NCBI RefSeq assembly: GCF_000801105.2 | Contig: NC_079513.1 | Location: forward strand, 20,490,273 to 20,554,272 | Length of the DNA stretch: 64,000 nucleotides | Source: Raphanus sativus | Lineage: Eukaryota > Streptophyta > Magnoliopsida > Brassicales > Brassicaceae | Direction: 5' to 3' | Part shown: in pieces, positions 12,283 through 24,117 of the stretch | Position numbering within the stretch: position 1 is the stretch's first letter | Layout of the letters: each line of letters starts with the position of its first letter | Notes under the pieces: generated by a model | Seen by the model: only the letters and a program-made list of their open reading frames with translations | The model's database searches: none | What the model was told of the DNA's origin: nothing | Made by a program: the position numbers and the translations under genes

Positions 12283-13580
12283 CTATTCCCAGTGAAACGG
12301 GAACGTCTGTGGAAGAGCCACAGCCTCATTACCGGATCCATCAGAGACTGCACTCGCATTCTCAAACAATCCGGACCCATAAAAAACCGTCTCTACTGCT
12401 TCTTGGGACAAAGAAAGTGGTGGCTGAAGCAAATGAGGGACTGACGAGGAAGATGATGACAGAAGAGAGAGAGCGCAATCAGAGTCATGGACGCAACTCG
12501 TCATTCTCGAGCAGTCTTCTTCTTCTTGCAAGAAAGGGAACTGTTTCCCTCTACTGATTGGAGAAGAAGATACTGGGAACATAATGTCTGTCTTTGCAGG
12601 ACAAGAACCAGCATAGCTCTGGTTCTGCCCGTAACTTGAACCATTGGCCATATCTACGCTTACAAGACCGTTTCCCCAGCTCGGACTACCAACAGATGTT
12701 GTAGTTGGGAACATATGTGGAGAGCTAGAAAAATCCAGCAATTTGCTACCTAACAACAAGATGGTGCTTAGGGCCTCTTTAAGTCTATTAATTGATCCAA
12801 AAAATAATAATTTAAAAAAAAAGAAAGAAAAGCAAAAACCTTGGAAGAAAGTTGCATGACGACCGATATGGTCTGGCTGAGGCTTCCGTCTTCTTCTATT
12901 GTGTCCATCAAGACGTTTCCTACAACTTTTCTTTCCTTCATCAAACTCTTCCAAACCATGAAACCTATACCAGGTCCCAAAAACAAAATGGACATAAGCT
13001 AAACAAAAAATATTAAAAAATACTTAAAAAATTAGAATTTAATTTAGGTTACAAAACTAAAAAAAACTGCAATGTAGCATATATATGCACAGGACCGGGT
13101 AATATATATACAGATGTTAAAAATATCCAACATACGATCAGTTAGTTACCTGCTGCATTGTTGACAAAACCTCTGTTTATGGCCATTGATTGTAACCACA
13201 GGAGTTTTCGAATGTACATCACAGACCTTATGTCTTTTATGATATTCTCTACAGTTACTAAAATCAGAATCACATCCATCAACCAGACAAACCGGGATCT
13301 GGTTGTTCCCTCTTGTCCTCTTGGACGAACCAGAGGAGCTTCTTGAAGCCTCTGGTGCGCTCTCTTTCAACTTACCAAGACTTATCACTTGCTCTGTATT
13401 ACCAAAAGCAGAGGAGTTTCCGATGTTTCTTCCAAGTTTCAGATCAAATGAGAAATCTCCTTTTGGTGGTGAGGATGACCCACCAAACGAGATCGATGCA
13501 TCGGTTGGGGTTATATCCGGTACAGATTCTTGGTCGAACTCGGAGAAATAACCGGAGCTGGGTTTGAAGTTCCAATCCAT
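12283..13580 (-). CDS. SPL13: SQUAMOSA promoter-binding-like protein 13 (SPL13-like)
   Basis: Plant-specific nuclear transcription factor controlling juvenile-to-adult phase change and leaf, inflorescence and flower traits through GTAC-core promoter sites. Three coding exons: 13580-13150, 12964-12840 and 12749-12283, total 1,023 nt for 340 residues (Arabidopsis SPL13 is about 360). The start ATG opens [18 protein letters not shown], as in SPL13. The SBP domain covers about residues 98-173. Zinc site 1 is C98, C103, C120, H123; site 2 is C139, C142, H146, C158. The basic NLS K155 to K171 includes NRRRRK. The first intron falls after QQCS(R), the usual SBP position. One oddity is RFHGLEEF where most members have RFHALEEF. 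The C-terminus QTFPFHWE matches SPL13. A miR156 site lies in exon 3. The upstream leader has splice-like sites. Arabidopsis carries two near-identical SPL13 copies; only one lies in this window. Confidence 0.96.
12457..12476 (-). promoter_or_regulatory. miR156/157 target site in SPL13-like exon 3
   Basis: The plus strand reads TGACAGAAGAGAGAGAGCGC. It matches 18 of 20 positions of the mature miR156 sequence (remembered as UGACAGAAGAGAGUGAGCAC), so the mRNA is a near-perfect complement. The site encodes the ALSLLSS part of the C-terminal region, the position expected for SPL13. It implies post-transcriptional repression in juvenile tissue. Confidence 0.93.
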
Positions 13581-13604
13581 TTAAAGATTCTTCTTCTTCT
13601 TCTT

Positions 13605-14110
13605 CTTCACTCACTATAAGAAGAAATACAACAATCTCAAGATTTATCCTTTTGGTTTTTGTTAATCTAAATTGACAAGTTTAAGAAAGGATACAAATTT
13701 GCTCAAAAGAAGAAAAAAAAGGATACAATAAATTCAACTTTTAAACATGAAAATTTTAACTTGATTAATCTTTAATTTGAATAAAAAAGGAAGAATTTTT
13801 TTCTTTTTAAATTAAATATCCCACAAATGGGCAAACTTATTGTACTTAAAAACCCAATGGGAAGTGCAGATATATATAGAACGAGAACAGATCCCATGTA
13901 ATGGGAAGAAAGCAAGACAAAAGAAACTAAAGCAAATATATAAACTTGCAGTTTCGAGTTCCACTTCATCTTAAAAGCAAATTTATAAACAAGCAAGAAT
14001 TTAAAAATGAAATAAAGAGAGAGAGGTTAAAGAAAGATGAAACATGTTATTTATAAATTATAAAGTAAGAAAAGTTTGGTATTTGAAGGTTGAGAAATCT
14101 TACCAAATCC
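13605..14110 (-). other. Probable 5' UTR intron of SPL13-like gene
   Basis: On the minus strand a GGTAAGATT donor occurs at about 14103. A TTATAG acceptor occurs at about 13617, just upstream of a (GAA)n-rich leader that runs to the ATG at 13580. The intervening sequence is T/A-rich and intron-like. A leader intron is my inference; the transcript start would lie upstream, possibly near 14.2-14.4 kb. Confidence 0.45.
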
Positions 14111-14609
14111 ATACACCTACCAGTGGTCAGTAGAAGAAACTTAAAAAGAGAAGAATGACATATGCAAAAAAAAATTGACAAGTGAGAAAGAGAACGGATG
14201 GGTTTAGTGATAGAAAGTGGAGACAACAAGAGTGGCTGCTGCTGCAATAATGCAATAAGAGAGAGCGAAGAAAAAAAGAAGTCTATTACTGAGTTTTAAA
14301 ATGAAGCTTACCTTAATTGTTTTTTTGCTTTCCTAATATAGGAATTGCTGATATCCTTTTCTAGAGAGAGAGGAAACGAGTGGGGGAAAGAGACAGCTGT
14401 TGTTGTTTGTTCTTTTGCTAACTTCTGTTTTTTCTTACTTTTCTTTATTAGTTTGTTTATTTGTCTGCCATCCAATAAGTCTGAATTTATGAATAATTAA
14501 ATAAAAATGAAACTCTTAAATGAAATGAAAAATACACAACAGTATTGATTAAATGTTTATATATTTTATATGACAAAGAGATTAGACATGTAACTCACTA
14601 TTTATTTTA

Positions 14610-16593
14610 GGGAGATTTACTAAAATAACACAAATTAATTGTGTTATTACTAGAATAACTCATATTTTAAAAAAATTATCAGAATATTTTTCTGGTCAGA
14701 ATTGTCCTTGTCTATATTTATAACAAAAAAAATATTACCAAAATGTTCTTACCATTTGATCGTTGGCAGATTTATTTTCAAAAAATAAATATATCAAGTA
14801 ATAAATCTGTTTATAATATCTGTGTAAAAAATAAATCTATCGTTAAAGTGGTGCCAGACTTTTTTAAAAACGTCAGATTTGTTTCCATGACAGATTTAAT
14901 TGTCAGATTTATATAGAAAATGGATTTTTAAAGATATGTTTGTCAAATGAAATAGCAGATTTGTTATAAAATGGTAGATTTTTGCGGTCAGTTTAATTTT
15001 TTGTGACCGACTTATTTTCTTATGTTAGATTTATTTTTTATGACAGAATTATATATCCGACTTAAAACTGTTAATAGACTTTTTGTTTTATGTAGTGGTA
15101 AACTATTTAATTTATGTTGTGGCAGATTTGTTGACAAAAATTTGGTTTAGATTTATGTAAACCAAATTTAATGTTCAATTTCGACCTAGTGGACATTAAT
15201 TTTGAACCTGGTTTAGTTTTATGCTAATTAAGATCAAAATTAGGTAAAGTTTTGGTAGCTCTCGTCATCTCATCCATCCCCTTTTTCATTACATTTAAGC
15301 TAAGAGTCAGTACTCAAACTGAGTTATAGACTCATACCTCACCAAGTATCTGACTAAAGCAAGTAAAATTCTCTGTTTATGCTTCCATGAATTCAAGTCT
15401 ATAGCACTGTTGTCGAAGAAGACAGTGCTTATTTGGAGTATATCTCCATGATTTGAGTCTTAAATCATGTCCAGCTGCCGAGCAAAATAATGATCCAACT
15501 TGACTCAATAAAGTGAAAGAAGCATATATTTAAAAAAACAATAACCAAAGAACTAGATATATACACTATAATGCTAATGATTTTTGCTTATGTTGCAGAG
15601 CTTCTTTACAAGGTATTGATGTACTAAATGATAATATAAGTTAAAAATCAATGTACCAAATACAGCTATACGTAAACAATACTGGGGATCATATCTTTTA
15701 GTGTACAATGTACTCCACTTGCATCAATCACAACTCAATGATGAGACTTCATCTTCTATGGTGTGTGCAACCAACAAAGGTGACTGCTGATAGCCAGCTA
15801 CAGTTCTGGTTGAATCCTCTCTTGCTTTTCCCCAAATCACAGTTTAGAATCCAAAGCTCAAAATCACTGATCCAATGACACTGCATACAACACATTTATG
15901 GCGAAAAAACATTTTAGAGATTTCATTCTATGGGTATAAGAAAAGATCCAAACTTTTGGTAAAAACAACTAATCTATTCTACAGAAAAAGATCCAAACTT
16001 TTGTTAAAAAACAAATCATCTATTCTGCAATGCATATAAGGAACAAGCTGATGCATTCAATCTAACCTGAAGCAAGTGGAACACAGAAAGGGAAGCACTT
16101 GTTGTTTTATGGAGACTCTGCCAGACAGATCCCTATCCTTTGTGCTCTCCATGATTATATCAAAAAGCAAGGAAGGAAGATCACAAACCAGTAAACGATT
16201 CGAATCGAATTAATGAAACAAGAGTTAACAACACCTGTTGGTAGCGTAACTCTGCCTAAACTATCAAACTAATTCCAAAGAAAGAGTGGTAGAACCCAAT
16301 CAAACCCATTACTTACCAGATTAAAGAAACGCAATGCTTACGAGTTAGGGTTAGCGAGTGGGATTCTTCGTTTGCGACGGAGACGACGTCTTCAGCCGAG
16401 AATAAAAGGAAATTCTGATTTTTTAGGGATTTTATGATATCAACATATATTTTATTAATTTTAATTGTAAATAAAGTGAATGATGGTTTTTTAGTAAATT
16501 TGCTTGCTCCTTGTGTCATTCTAGTAATTACAATTTAATATGAATTAGTCTAGTAATTTATAGTAAGATTAGAGTCATTCTAAGTAATTTCTC
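14610..16593. mobile_element. Mutator-like element (MULE), 1,984 bp, 9-bp TSD
   Basis: Flanked by an exact 9-bp duplication TTTATTTTA (14601-14609 and 16594-16602), the Mutator signature. The left end reads GGGAGATTTACTAAAATAAC; the right end, reverse-complemented, reads GAGAAATTACTTAGAATGAC. These are imperfect inverted termini, followed on both sides by further TTACTAGAATAACTC-type motifs. No transposase (MURA) coding was found, so it is non-autonomous. The interior from about 15.3 to 16.4 kb is less AT-biased and shows splice-like structure on the minus strand, which suggests captured gene sequence (Pack-MULE type). Confidence 0.85.
15844..16152 (-). CDS. Hypothetical two-exon small ORF inside the MULE (40 aa)
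   Basis: An ATG at 16152 opens MESTKDRDLSGRVSIKQQ and continues VLPFLCSTCF to an AG|GTTAGA donor at 16067. A TGCAG acceptor leads to 15880-15844, which completes the frame with SVIGSVILSFGF and a stop. The joined length is 123 nt, in frame. The C-terminal half is hydrophobic and could be one membrane segment. Further upstream on the same strand (about 16395-16318) is a leader-like segment with a CTGGTAAGTAATG donor. I do not recognise the protein. It may be a captured gene fragment, a non-coding transcript with chance reading frames, or a real short gene. Confidence 0.3.
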
Positions 16594-16602
16594 TTTATTT
16601 TA

Positions 16603-18819
16603 TGTTAATACTTTCGTTATCTTATAATTTTGACCTGATATTGTTGTTGACAAAAACAAATTATACTAAAATTTTAAGTTTATGCATAGTAGTAAAAATA
16701 TTAAGTTTATACACATAACAAATTGATCGCTATGATATTCTCTATATATTATATATTAATGACAAAATTATCATACACATATGTTTCATTAGCCAAATGA
16801 TTTTTAATATTCTGTTTGTTGTGTGGTAGAGATCACAAATAGAATCGAAGGATTTCACATCATATATGACTCATATCAAAAATGATATAATTAGGAAAAG
16901 TCATTGAGAAGAAATAGAAACGACGATGGCTCCAAAAATGGTGGTAAGCGGAGATCGGGGTGGTTTTGTTTTGTGCCATTCGAACGCATCAATGATCGAT
17001 AACAAGGGTTGATTATCAAACTGTTCATCTATTTGGATTGCTAGAGAAATGAAAACTTTTGTAGAAGATCAACAATTACTATTGCGGTGCACTATTTTAT
17101 TTTAGTAGAAACTATAGAATAGAACATAAATATGTTTTTTCAAAGTGTTTTTAAGGTTTTTCCTCATTAGAAAAAACATCTAAATGATTAACGATTTGAT
17201 GATTTGAATCATATGTATTTTTACACCTTCTGAATCTTATCCGTCATATTTTGAGAAATAAACAGTTCAAACTGGAATGTAATATTTTGTTTTGTTCTGT
17301 TTTATATAATAAATATAGAATAGAAATGTTATATTCTTTATCATTTTTCTTCTTTTATCTTTTATCTTCACAATCCTTATCTTTTTTTCTTCTATCTCTT
17401 CATTTTTCAATCTTCATTTCTTTTACATGAGTTGACTAGGACAGTCGATAATACGAAATTATAATATGTTTTAGCCTTATTGTATTTTGTGGATTGGATG
17501 TTTGTTTTTTTGCATGGATTAACTAGCGCAGTTGGTAATGGAAGATTGTACTATGATTTAGTATATGTTGTTTATATATCCCGTATGTCATTCTCATTTG
17601 ATGTATTTTCTATACGTCATTTTGCTTATACTATTATAGTTGTATATAATATACTCACATTATGGAAGAAAATCAACCTCGTAACTAGTTAATTTCTTTG
17701 TTCGACTATATTATACTATATGTAGTATATTATGACAGTTTTAGTTTTGAAGTTCAACATCACGTACACGCGTTTAAAAGAAGTTTTCAGTCACATTTGT
17801 GTGCAAAATGTCTCATCCGCTAAATGTAATTGTAGCATAGTTATATTTTTTAATTTATTGAGCAGCTTATTCTTAGAATATAATGGATATAATTAAAAAG
17901 TATTTTTCTTTATGGAATTAAAATTTAAAAATTTTAAACCGACACTTGCATTTTTTCAAACTGAAAATCTCCCGAACATAAACCGAGTTAAAGATGATAG
18001 AGCACAACCTTTTTGAAGGGTCATAAGATTGTCATTAGTCCCAATCCCACTTGGTGTCAGCAATAAATTTAATTATACTACCCAAATAATTTATAATCAA
18101 TCTAGACATACAATGCATAAAGTATGTGACTATCCAAAGTTTTACTTTGTTCTGATCAACTATCAAGATCTTTATTTTTAATTTGTTATAGTACATAGCA
18201 ATCGTTTGCAATATATACATCAATCTATCCAATCTTAATAGCTTTCAAACATGATCACCCTGTTTCTTTTTTTTTTTTAATTACACAGGAATATCTTGGT
18301 TTATACTATAAGATGGATCCATACTAGTTTTGCATTTACGGCTACGTTATCGACTCGTGAATCAGTTCTCCGTTCTTACGATATCAAAATATTAATTTTT
18401 TAATGGTTAAGGCGAATCTAACTGCAGGTACCATTTTGGAAGAGCTCTCTTCAAATACTATTAGTCCAAAGACCCGTTGGTTTAACCTTGTTTTTTTGAA
18501 AATCAGAATAAGATAGACAGTTTTTAATATGCTGTTTTTTTTTTGTAAATACCAATAAATTGGAAAGTACTAAATAAGAGGCATATGATGCTTATTTGCT
18601 TTTGGCAAAACATAGCATGTGAACGTCGTGCTTCGCATTGCACAAACATCTTCTTCTGTTCTTTCTTTTCTCCCTATCTCTTTCTTTCCCCAATACGCGC
18701 TATTTCTTTGACTATCATTGACGTCTTCACGGATCACAACTCACAAGTCACAAGTCAACAAATAACATGTTTTTTGCCAACAACTAATAAACATGTTTTG
18801 TTTCCTTTTTAAAATAATA
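16603..18819. other. Intergenic, no supported gene
   Basis: AT-rich sequence with scattered short ORFs (for example 17480-17692 and 18035-18232) that show no domain and no splice pattern. A pyrimidine-rich stretch lies at about 18655-18705. Nothing further can be supported. Confidence 0.6.
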
Positions 18820-19764
18820 TTAGATCTTGACCCGTCCAACCGGGTGGGTATTTATTTTATGTTTTTAGTTTTTTATTTATAAATGATATATTTGTAATAT
18901 TTAAACATAAATTTAGATTGAAAATTAACATTTGTAGTTATAATAAAAATTAAAAGTTTAAACAAATATTTTGATATAAATTTTAAATTCCTAATTAAAA
19001 TAATATAGAGATGGGTCATAATGTTTTCCAATTTCAAAATCTTAGCATTCTTAATAACAAATAAAATAATTTATAACTACATAAAATATATAAACATATT
19101 TGAAATTAAAATAAATTTGTTAAAAAAAAATCTTACACCATTGTTGTTTATTTCTATAGTTTGATCCGTGGCCGTATAAATATTTGCTTTCACTTCAATT
19201 TTTTTCTTTGTTCTAATGATAATATCTATATATATATATATATATATGTGTGTGTAAATTAATATGTATTACATAATTGTTAGTATAACATTTTAAAACA
19301 AAATAATTATTTATTACTTTAAATAATTATATTATGTGATTTTAATCGTCTATTATATCAAAGTGTATCATATAAAAATCTAATATTTATAACTAATTGG
19401 ACTTATATTATAAAAATGTCATACTAACAATTTATAAATAAAATATTTTATATTTTATTTATATGATATATAAATTGATTTTGATGTGTGATTTTTATTT
19501 TATTATTTTTATTAATAAATATTGAAAAATATTAAATGTTAACAAAAAATCTATAAGGAAATTTATTTTGGTTAAGATTCATTCTATTAAAGAAATCTAT
19601 TATTTAAATTAGGAAAAGACATTAAATACTTAAATCTATCATTAAATAAGGAAACGACAAAAATCTCTACTATCTTTGTTACCAAACAAAATTTAATTTT
19701 TTAAAAGATTCATATCCCTATTACCAAACAAAAGCTTAAAATACTTCTATTTTAATAAGATAGA
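18820..19764 (-). mobile_element. Non-autonomous Helitron, minus strand, 945 bp
   Basis: On the minus strand the 5' end TCTATCTTATTAAAATAGAA starts at 19764 and is preceded by A. The 3' end has a CCACCCGGTTGGACGGGT imperfect hairpin, then CAAGAT and CTAA (18820-18823), followed by T (A at 18819 on the plus strand). Its left third (19330-19764) is nearly identical to 11645-12079. An (AT)n/(GT)n microsatellite lies at about 19220-19255. No coding sequence. Confidence 0.85.
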
Positions 19765-21616
19765 TGTCTTGTCTTCAAAGAATCAAACAAGCTTTCTATT
19801 GTTCCATTCTGCAAAAAAAAAACTATTTTGACACATTTTATATAGATTAAAAATAATTAAATATATTTCTATTTTTATTAATTACATCAATTTAACTTAT
19901 AATATTTTAATGAATAAAATTATTTTATGAAATAAGCATTTTGTAATTAATATCAAATTTAAAATAAATATAAATCCCATTAAAATAGTACTATTTATAT
20001 AACAACAAAAATGTTACAATAACACTATTAGTAAAACATAGAAAGTATTAAAGATGGGTGTTTAACACCATCTTTAAAAAACATTCTCTAACTTCAAATC
20101 TATCTGTTTAAAAGCTAGTTAGTTGTAGAAAGAAAAAACAAAATTAGTTTTACTTTTTTCTATTTAGATATGTTGATGTGTTTTGAATTTAGACGTTGTA
20201 CATAAGCGAAAGATGTTGCATAAAGTACATTATAAAAAGGATTGCATCAAGTGTGTTGTATAAAATTGTTGTAGAAGTTATTTCTGATCGGGCGCATACG
20301 TTGCAAAAAAATTAAAGTTACAAACTTTTTTTTTAACTGCAGAAAGGAATAAATTTAGAGCACCTATTTTTTATTTTATAATTTTTATATATAAATCATC
20401 AAATCTTTTCAAATCTAAATAAATAATACAAAAACATTATTTACAATCACAGTAGAGAATCTACAATTTTAATTCTACAACAAATATTATAAAGTTACCA
20501 TCTCATAACGTTAAGTTTACGGTGTTATTTATAGAAGTGGCTTAAATATAAATCTTTGCAAATTAAGATCTTTGTAGAGCTAGCTTGAATATAAATTCTT
20601 GTAAAGAAATTATATGGATTAAGTTCACACAACTCAGATTTAACCATTTAAATTTGACTAGTGTAACCATAACGGTTGCAGATATTTTTATATATGGTTA
20701 GTTATTGTATTAAGTGTTATTAAGAGATTTGTACGATTGGTATAGCAGTTAGAAAATTGTTGTGTATGGGGGATGTTTATTACTGAATCATTATCAAATA
20801 CAGTAATGATTAACTAATAAATTAACAATATCTATATTTATATAATTATAAAATATTAATAACATTATTATTATAATAAATATCAAAATTATATATATTT
20901 ATAATCTATGCTATTAATTTTTTTAAATATAGAAATTTTTTAAATGTCTATAATATAATTAATATATATAGTATTTTTTATTTTAGTTTAAAGTTTTAAC
21001 TGAATATTTTTATTTTTATATCTATAAAGGTTTTTTTCAAAGAAATTTTACCTTTTCGCAATCGTCTGCAACCGCAAACGTTACATGAAATCATCTTTGA
21101 ATTTCAGAAATTTAAAACGATTTGAAACGATTATAACATTTTGTGATTGTTATAAAATGTCATCAGTTATTACCAACCACAAAATCTATGTTTGACCACA
21201 AAATCTATGTTTGCAGATAATGTGGTAGCAGGAAAACTAGTCATATACCCTAGATATAAGCGAGTTTTGGCACTTTTACGGACTACTTTGTTTGACGTTT
21301 ATAATTTTTAGATTATCAGTGTGATGATTCGAGAATAAGTGATGGAGAAAGTAGGACAAACACATAAAAAACCGAGCATAACAATTTAAACTAGTAATAT
21401 ATTAAATATAATATTTTTGACGTCAGAGTGAACTTCTTTTCACATAGGTTCAAGCAGACGGCTCATAAAAAACGAAATTACAATCAATATCGTCAACTTG
21501 TAAACGCAGTTTTCGTAAATTAAAAAGGAAAGAAAGACAAAAGGAAAGCATCAAAGATTAGAAATTGAAGGAACCAACACTGAAGCCTCTTTGTGTCCTG
21601 TGCATTCTCTTTTTAG
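19765..21616. other. Intergenic downstream of HVA22-like gene
   Basis: AT-rich. Contains a small hairpin (AAAGATGGGTGTTTAACACCATCTTT region, about 20051-20078) and a short direct repeat of ACCACAAAATCTATGTTTG (about 21176-21213). No gene found. Confidence 0.55.
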
Positions 21617-22943
21617 TCACTGAGTCTGGTGCTGTACCTGTACTCCAAACATCAAATTAAAAAAACGACCGTCAATATACAGTAATAGTGTTTCTATTTA
21701 TTTCGCATGTAGTGTTACAAACCTAGACAACCATTGTAGTGCTTTTTGCAAAGAAAAAAATCCCACTATTAAGGAATTTAATAGTTTTCATTGGTATAAA
21801 TATTTATTTTTCCTTTTATGCAACCTACGGTGCTATTGTTTCCTGAATTTGACATCATTTGTTGCTCCGCTCCACTTGAACCAAATTCAGCTCGTTTCAA
21901 CCTTACTGAAAACCGGTAATGATATTGGCACTCGGTAAACTTTTTTTTAAAATGAAGGTCCTTAGGATGAGAACTAGAGTTTAGGCTTAAAACAAATCCG
22001 GAAAATGACCAAACCATATTCGTAGAGTGAAAATCCAGCTATCATGTGGACCAACCTATTTAGTACATGGTTTGCCCTCACAAAGATTTTCGTCACCACC
22101 ATAATAATTTTAAATCAAATGGATATGCTATATGAGTTCAAGATATATATTTACGTTATAATAAATTATAAGATGATAGGAAAATAGTTAAAGATGAAAG
22201 AGTTGACCTTCGGTTTGAGGATGCCATACTTCCTAAACTGTTCCCTCACGACTCTGTTGTATATGAAAGCAGCTCCTCTGAATTGCGGCAAAACCAACCA
22301 TGCCACCAACATTAGCTTCGCCGTGTACCATATCGGTATCCTATATACATTTTCACAAAAAAAAAATCAATTTTTATTTCTCACATTATTATTTTTTATT
22401 TTTTTGCTAAATTATTTCTCACATTATTACCGGAACAAATAAAAAGAGAGTTGGTATTATTGTTACCACTCTAGGAGAGACTGAAGGATGAGTTCCGAGA
22501 GAGTTAAGAAAGAGTAGAGAATCCAATAGGCAAGCCACTGCTCATCATCTGCTTTTGATGGGCTCTCTATTGCTAGCACCGACGCATATCTTACCAATAT
22601 TATAAACAAAAGCAATCTAAATTAAATATTTGAAATAAAACGAAACAAAATGTGTATTTATCAAAAAACAATACGAAAATACTTTTTTCGTCAGAAAAAA
22701 ACAATACGAAATTACTTACAACGGATAAAGCAGCATCACCACAGGACTGCATATGGTCGTAAACCGTAAACAAAACACAAATCACGTTGTTATTTTAATA
22801 ATAAAAATAATGTTTTAAAAGAAAAACAATCCAACCATAAATTGATGGAATATAATTATTAAATCGAGAAAATAATATGATTTATCAAACAAGTACCCAG
22901 CTATGGAATGAAGAGCAGAGAGGAAAGTCCAAAGCTTAGTCAT
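21617..22943 (-). CDS. HVA22E: HVA22 family protein (HVA22e-like, TB2/DP1/REEP)
   Basis: Small ER membrane-shaping protein of the Yop1p/REEP/DP1 family, known in plants for induction by ABA and stress. Five coding exons: 22943-22897, 22746-22720, 22589-22467, 22340-22208 and 21637-21617, total 351 nt for 116 residues, equal to Arabidopsis HVA22e as I remember it. All junctions are GT/AG and in phase. Translation begins MTKLWTFLSALHSIAGPVVM and includes MLLYPLYASVLAIES, DDEQWLAYWILYSF, LILQSLLEW, IPIWYTAKLMLVAWLVLPQF, RGAAFIYNRVVREQF and the tail KPKVQHQTQ. The hydrophobic hairpins and the WLVLPQF(R/Q)GA motif define the family. The last exon is only 21 nt (seven codons including stop) after a 570-bp intron. 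TATA-like and ABRE-like sites lie upstream. HVA22d is the nearest alternative, but the start MTKLWT and the VQHQ tail favour e. Confidence 0.93.
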
Positions 22944-23054
22944 TCTAAGAGGAACACAAAAATAATCAAACCAATCAAAGGAAGAAGTAGAGAGAAGTTT
23001 CGAATCCCTTTTCTTTTCTGAAACAACACGACCAAAGATGGAAGGAGATCTTCT

Positions 23055-23062
23055 TATTTATA
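23055..23062 (-). promoter_or_regulatory. TATA box of HVA22e-like gene
   Basis: TATAAATA on the minus strand, about 112 bp upstream of the start codon at 22943, a normal spacing for a short plant leader. Confidence 0.6.
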
Positions 23063-23275
23063 ATATCAAACTTAGACATTAAAACGGGTTGGCACATGGT
23101 TCAGCTCCTGGTTTAAGCGGGGATAGCCATACTTCGATATTTTGGATACCAAACCGATGAGATTAGTTTTGTTCCAAAGTAATCATATAACTCGTCGATC
23201 ATAATCGAGTTTATTAGTCCGGTTTAATGATTTTGGTTCGTTTGGGTGGCTTTAGTTTCAATGAGCATTACGGGA

Positions 23276-23281
23276 CACGTG
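23276..23281. promoter_or_regulatory. G-box/ABRE (CACGTG) upstream of HVA22e-like gene
   Basis: GGACACGTGGGC surrounds a palindromic CACGTG about 215 bp upstream of the TATA box. ABA-responsive HVA22 promoters are known to use ACGT-core elements with a CE1 coupling element (TGCCACCGG). A near match TGTCACCGG occurs at about 23331, some 50 bp further upstream. bZIP (ABF/ABI5-type) control is inferred. Confidence 0.6.
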
Positions 23282-23444
23282 GGCTGAAGAGACAAGAGGT
23301 ATCAGATTCTAACTTGAGCGTGTCCGACATGTCACCGGCCAATAGAGGCCCGAGATGTCGGTGGGATTCTCTTTATTGTGATTTTCCATGCTTTTCTACT
23401 ATTGATTTATCATTAATTACTCATAAAATTAGTTTAACTATATA

Positions 23445-24115
23445 TCTATACTATTAAAGTACAAGCATGTTTTGGATTTTTACTCTTTTTACCTCTACCG
23501 AAAAACCTTTCCTTTGTATTCATTAAGGGTATTCTGGACATTCTACGCCAATTTCTTCTTAATTATTTTTTGATTTGTTATTAATCATCGGTTTCCTAAT
23601 TTAATTTCGGCCTGTGATTATTTCTTTGTTTGATACTCCATCGATTATTTCCATGTTTGATACTGTTATTAACCACCGGTTTTCTAATTCTAAAATTATT
23701 AATTTTGACAACAATCATTATCATTTAGAACGATTTTGAAAAATATAAATATATTTTAAACAAATTTTCAACTTATGATCACCGAATTTGTCTTATCATT
23801 AGAAAAAATCACAATATTAAAAATACCGGGTTACAAACTGGTAATTCGTTCAACCGCAGGTCCGAGTCGGGTTTCAAAACACCGATCAAAACTATAAAAC
23901 TGTTATATTGATTTATATTTAAAATATCTAATTCAAAATTAAAAACCTAAAAATACATGTACAATATAGTTTTAACCGAACATAAACCCGGATATAAAAC
24001 ACATATATGAGACGGGTTATATAAATGCATATACAAGACGTATTATATAAATGTGATTATATAAAATTTTCACCAAATATAAACCCGCGCTTTGAAAGCG
24101 CGGGTCAAAATCTAG
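23445..24115 (+). mobile_element. Non-autonomous Helitron, 671 bp
   Basis: 5' end TCTATACTATTAAAGTACAA preceded by A (23444). 3' end: perfect hairpin CCCGCGCTTTCAAAGCGCGGG type (24084-24104), then TCAAAAT and CTAG (24112-24115), followed by T. Non-coding. Confidence 0.88.
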
Positions 24116-24117
24116 TA

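Noticed and set aside
12309..12557. Plus-strand open frames across the SPL13-like exons
   Set aside because: They are antisense shadows of a confirmed coding sequence.
16313..16519. 68-residue minus-strand frame at the right end of the MULE
   Set aside because: It crosses the terminal region of the element and reads into terminal repeat sequence; more likely a captured leader than a gene.
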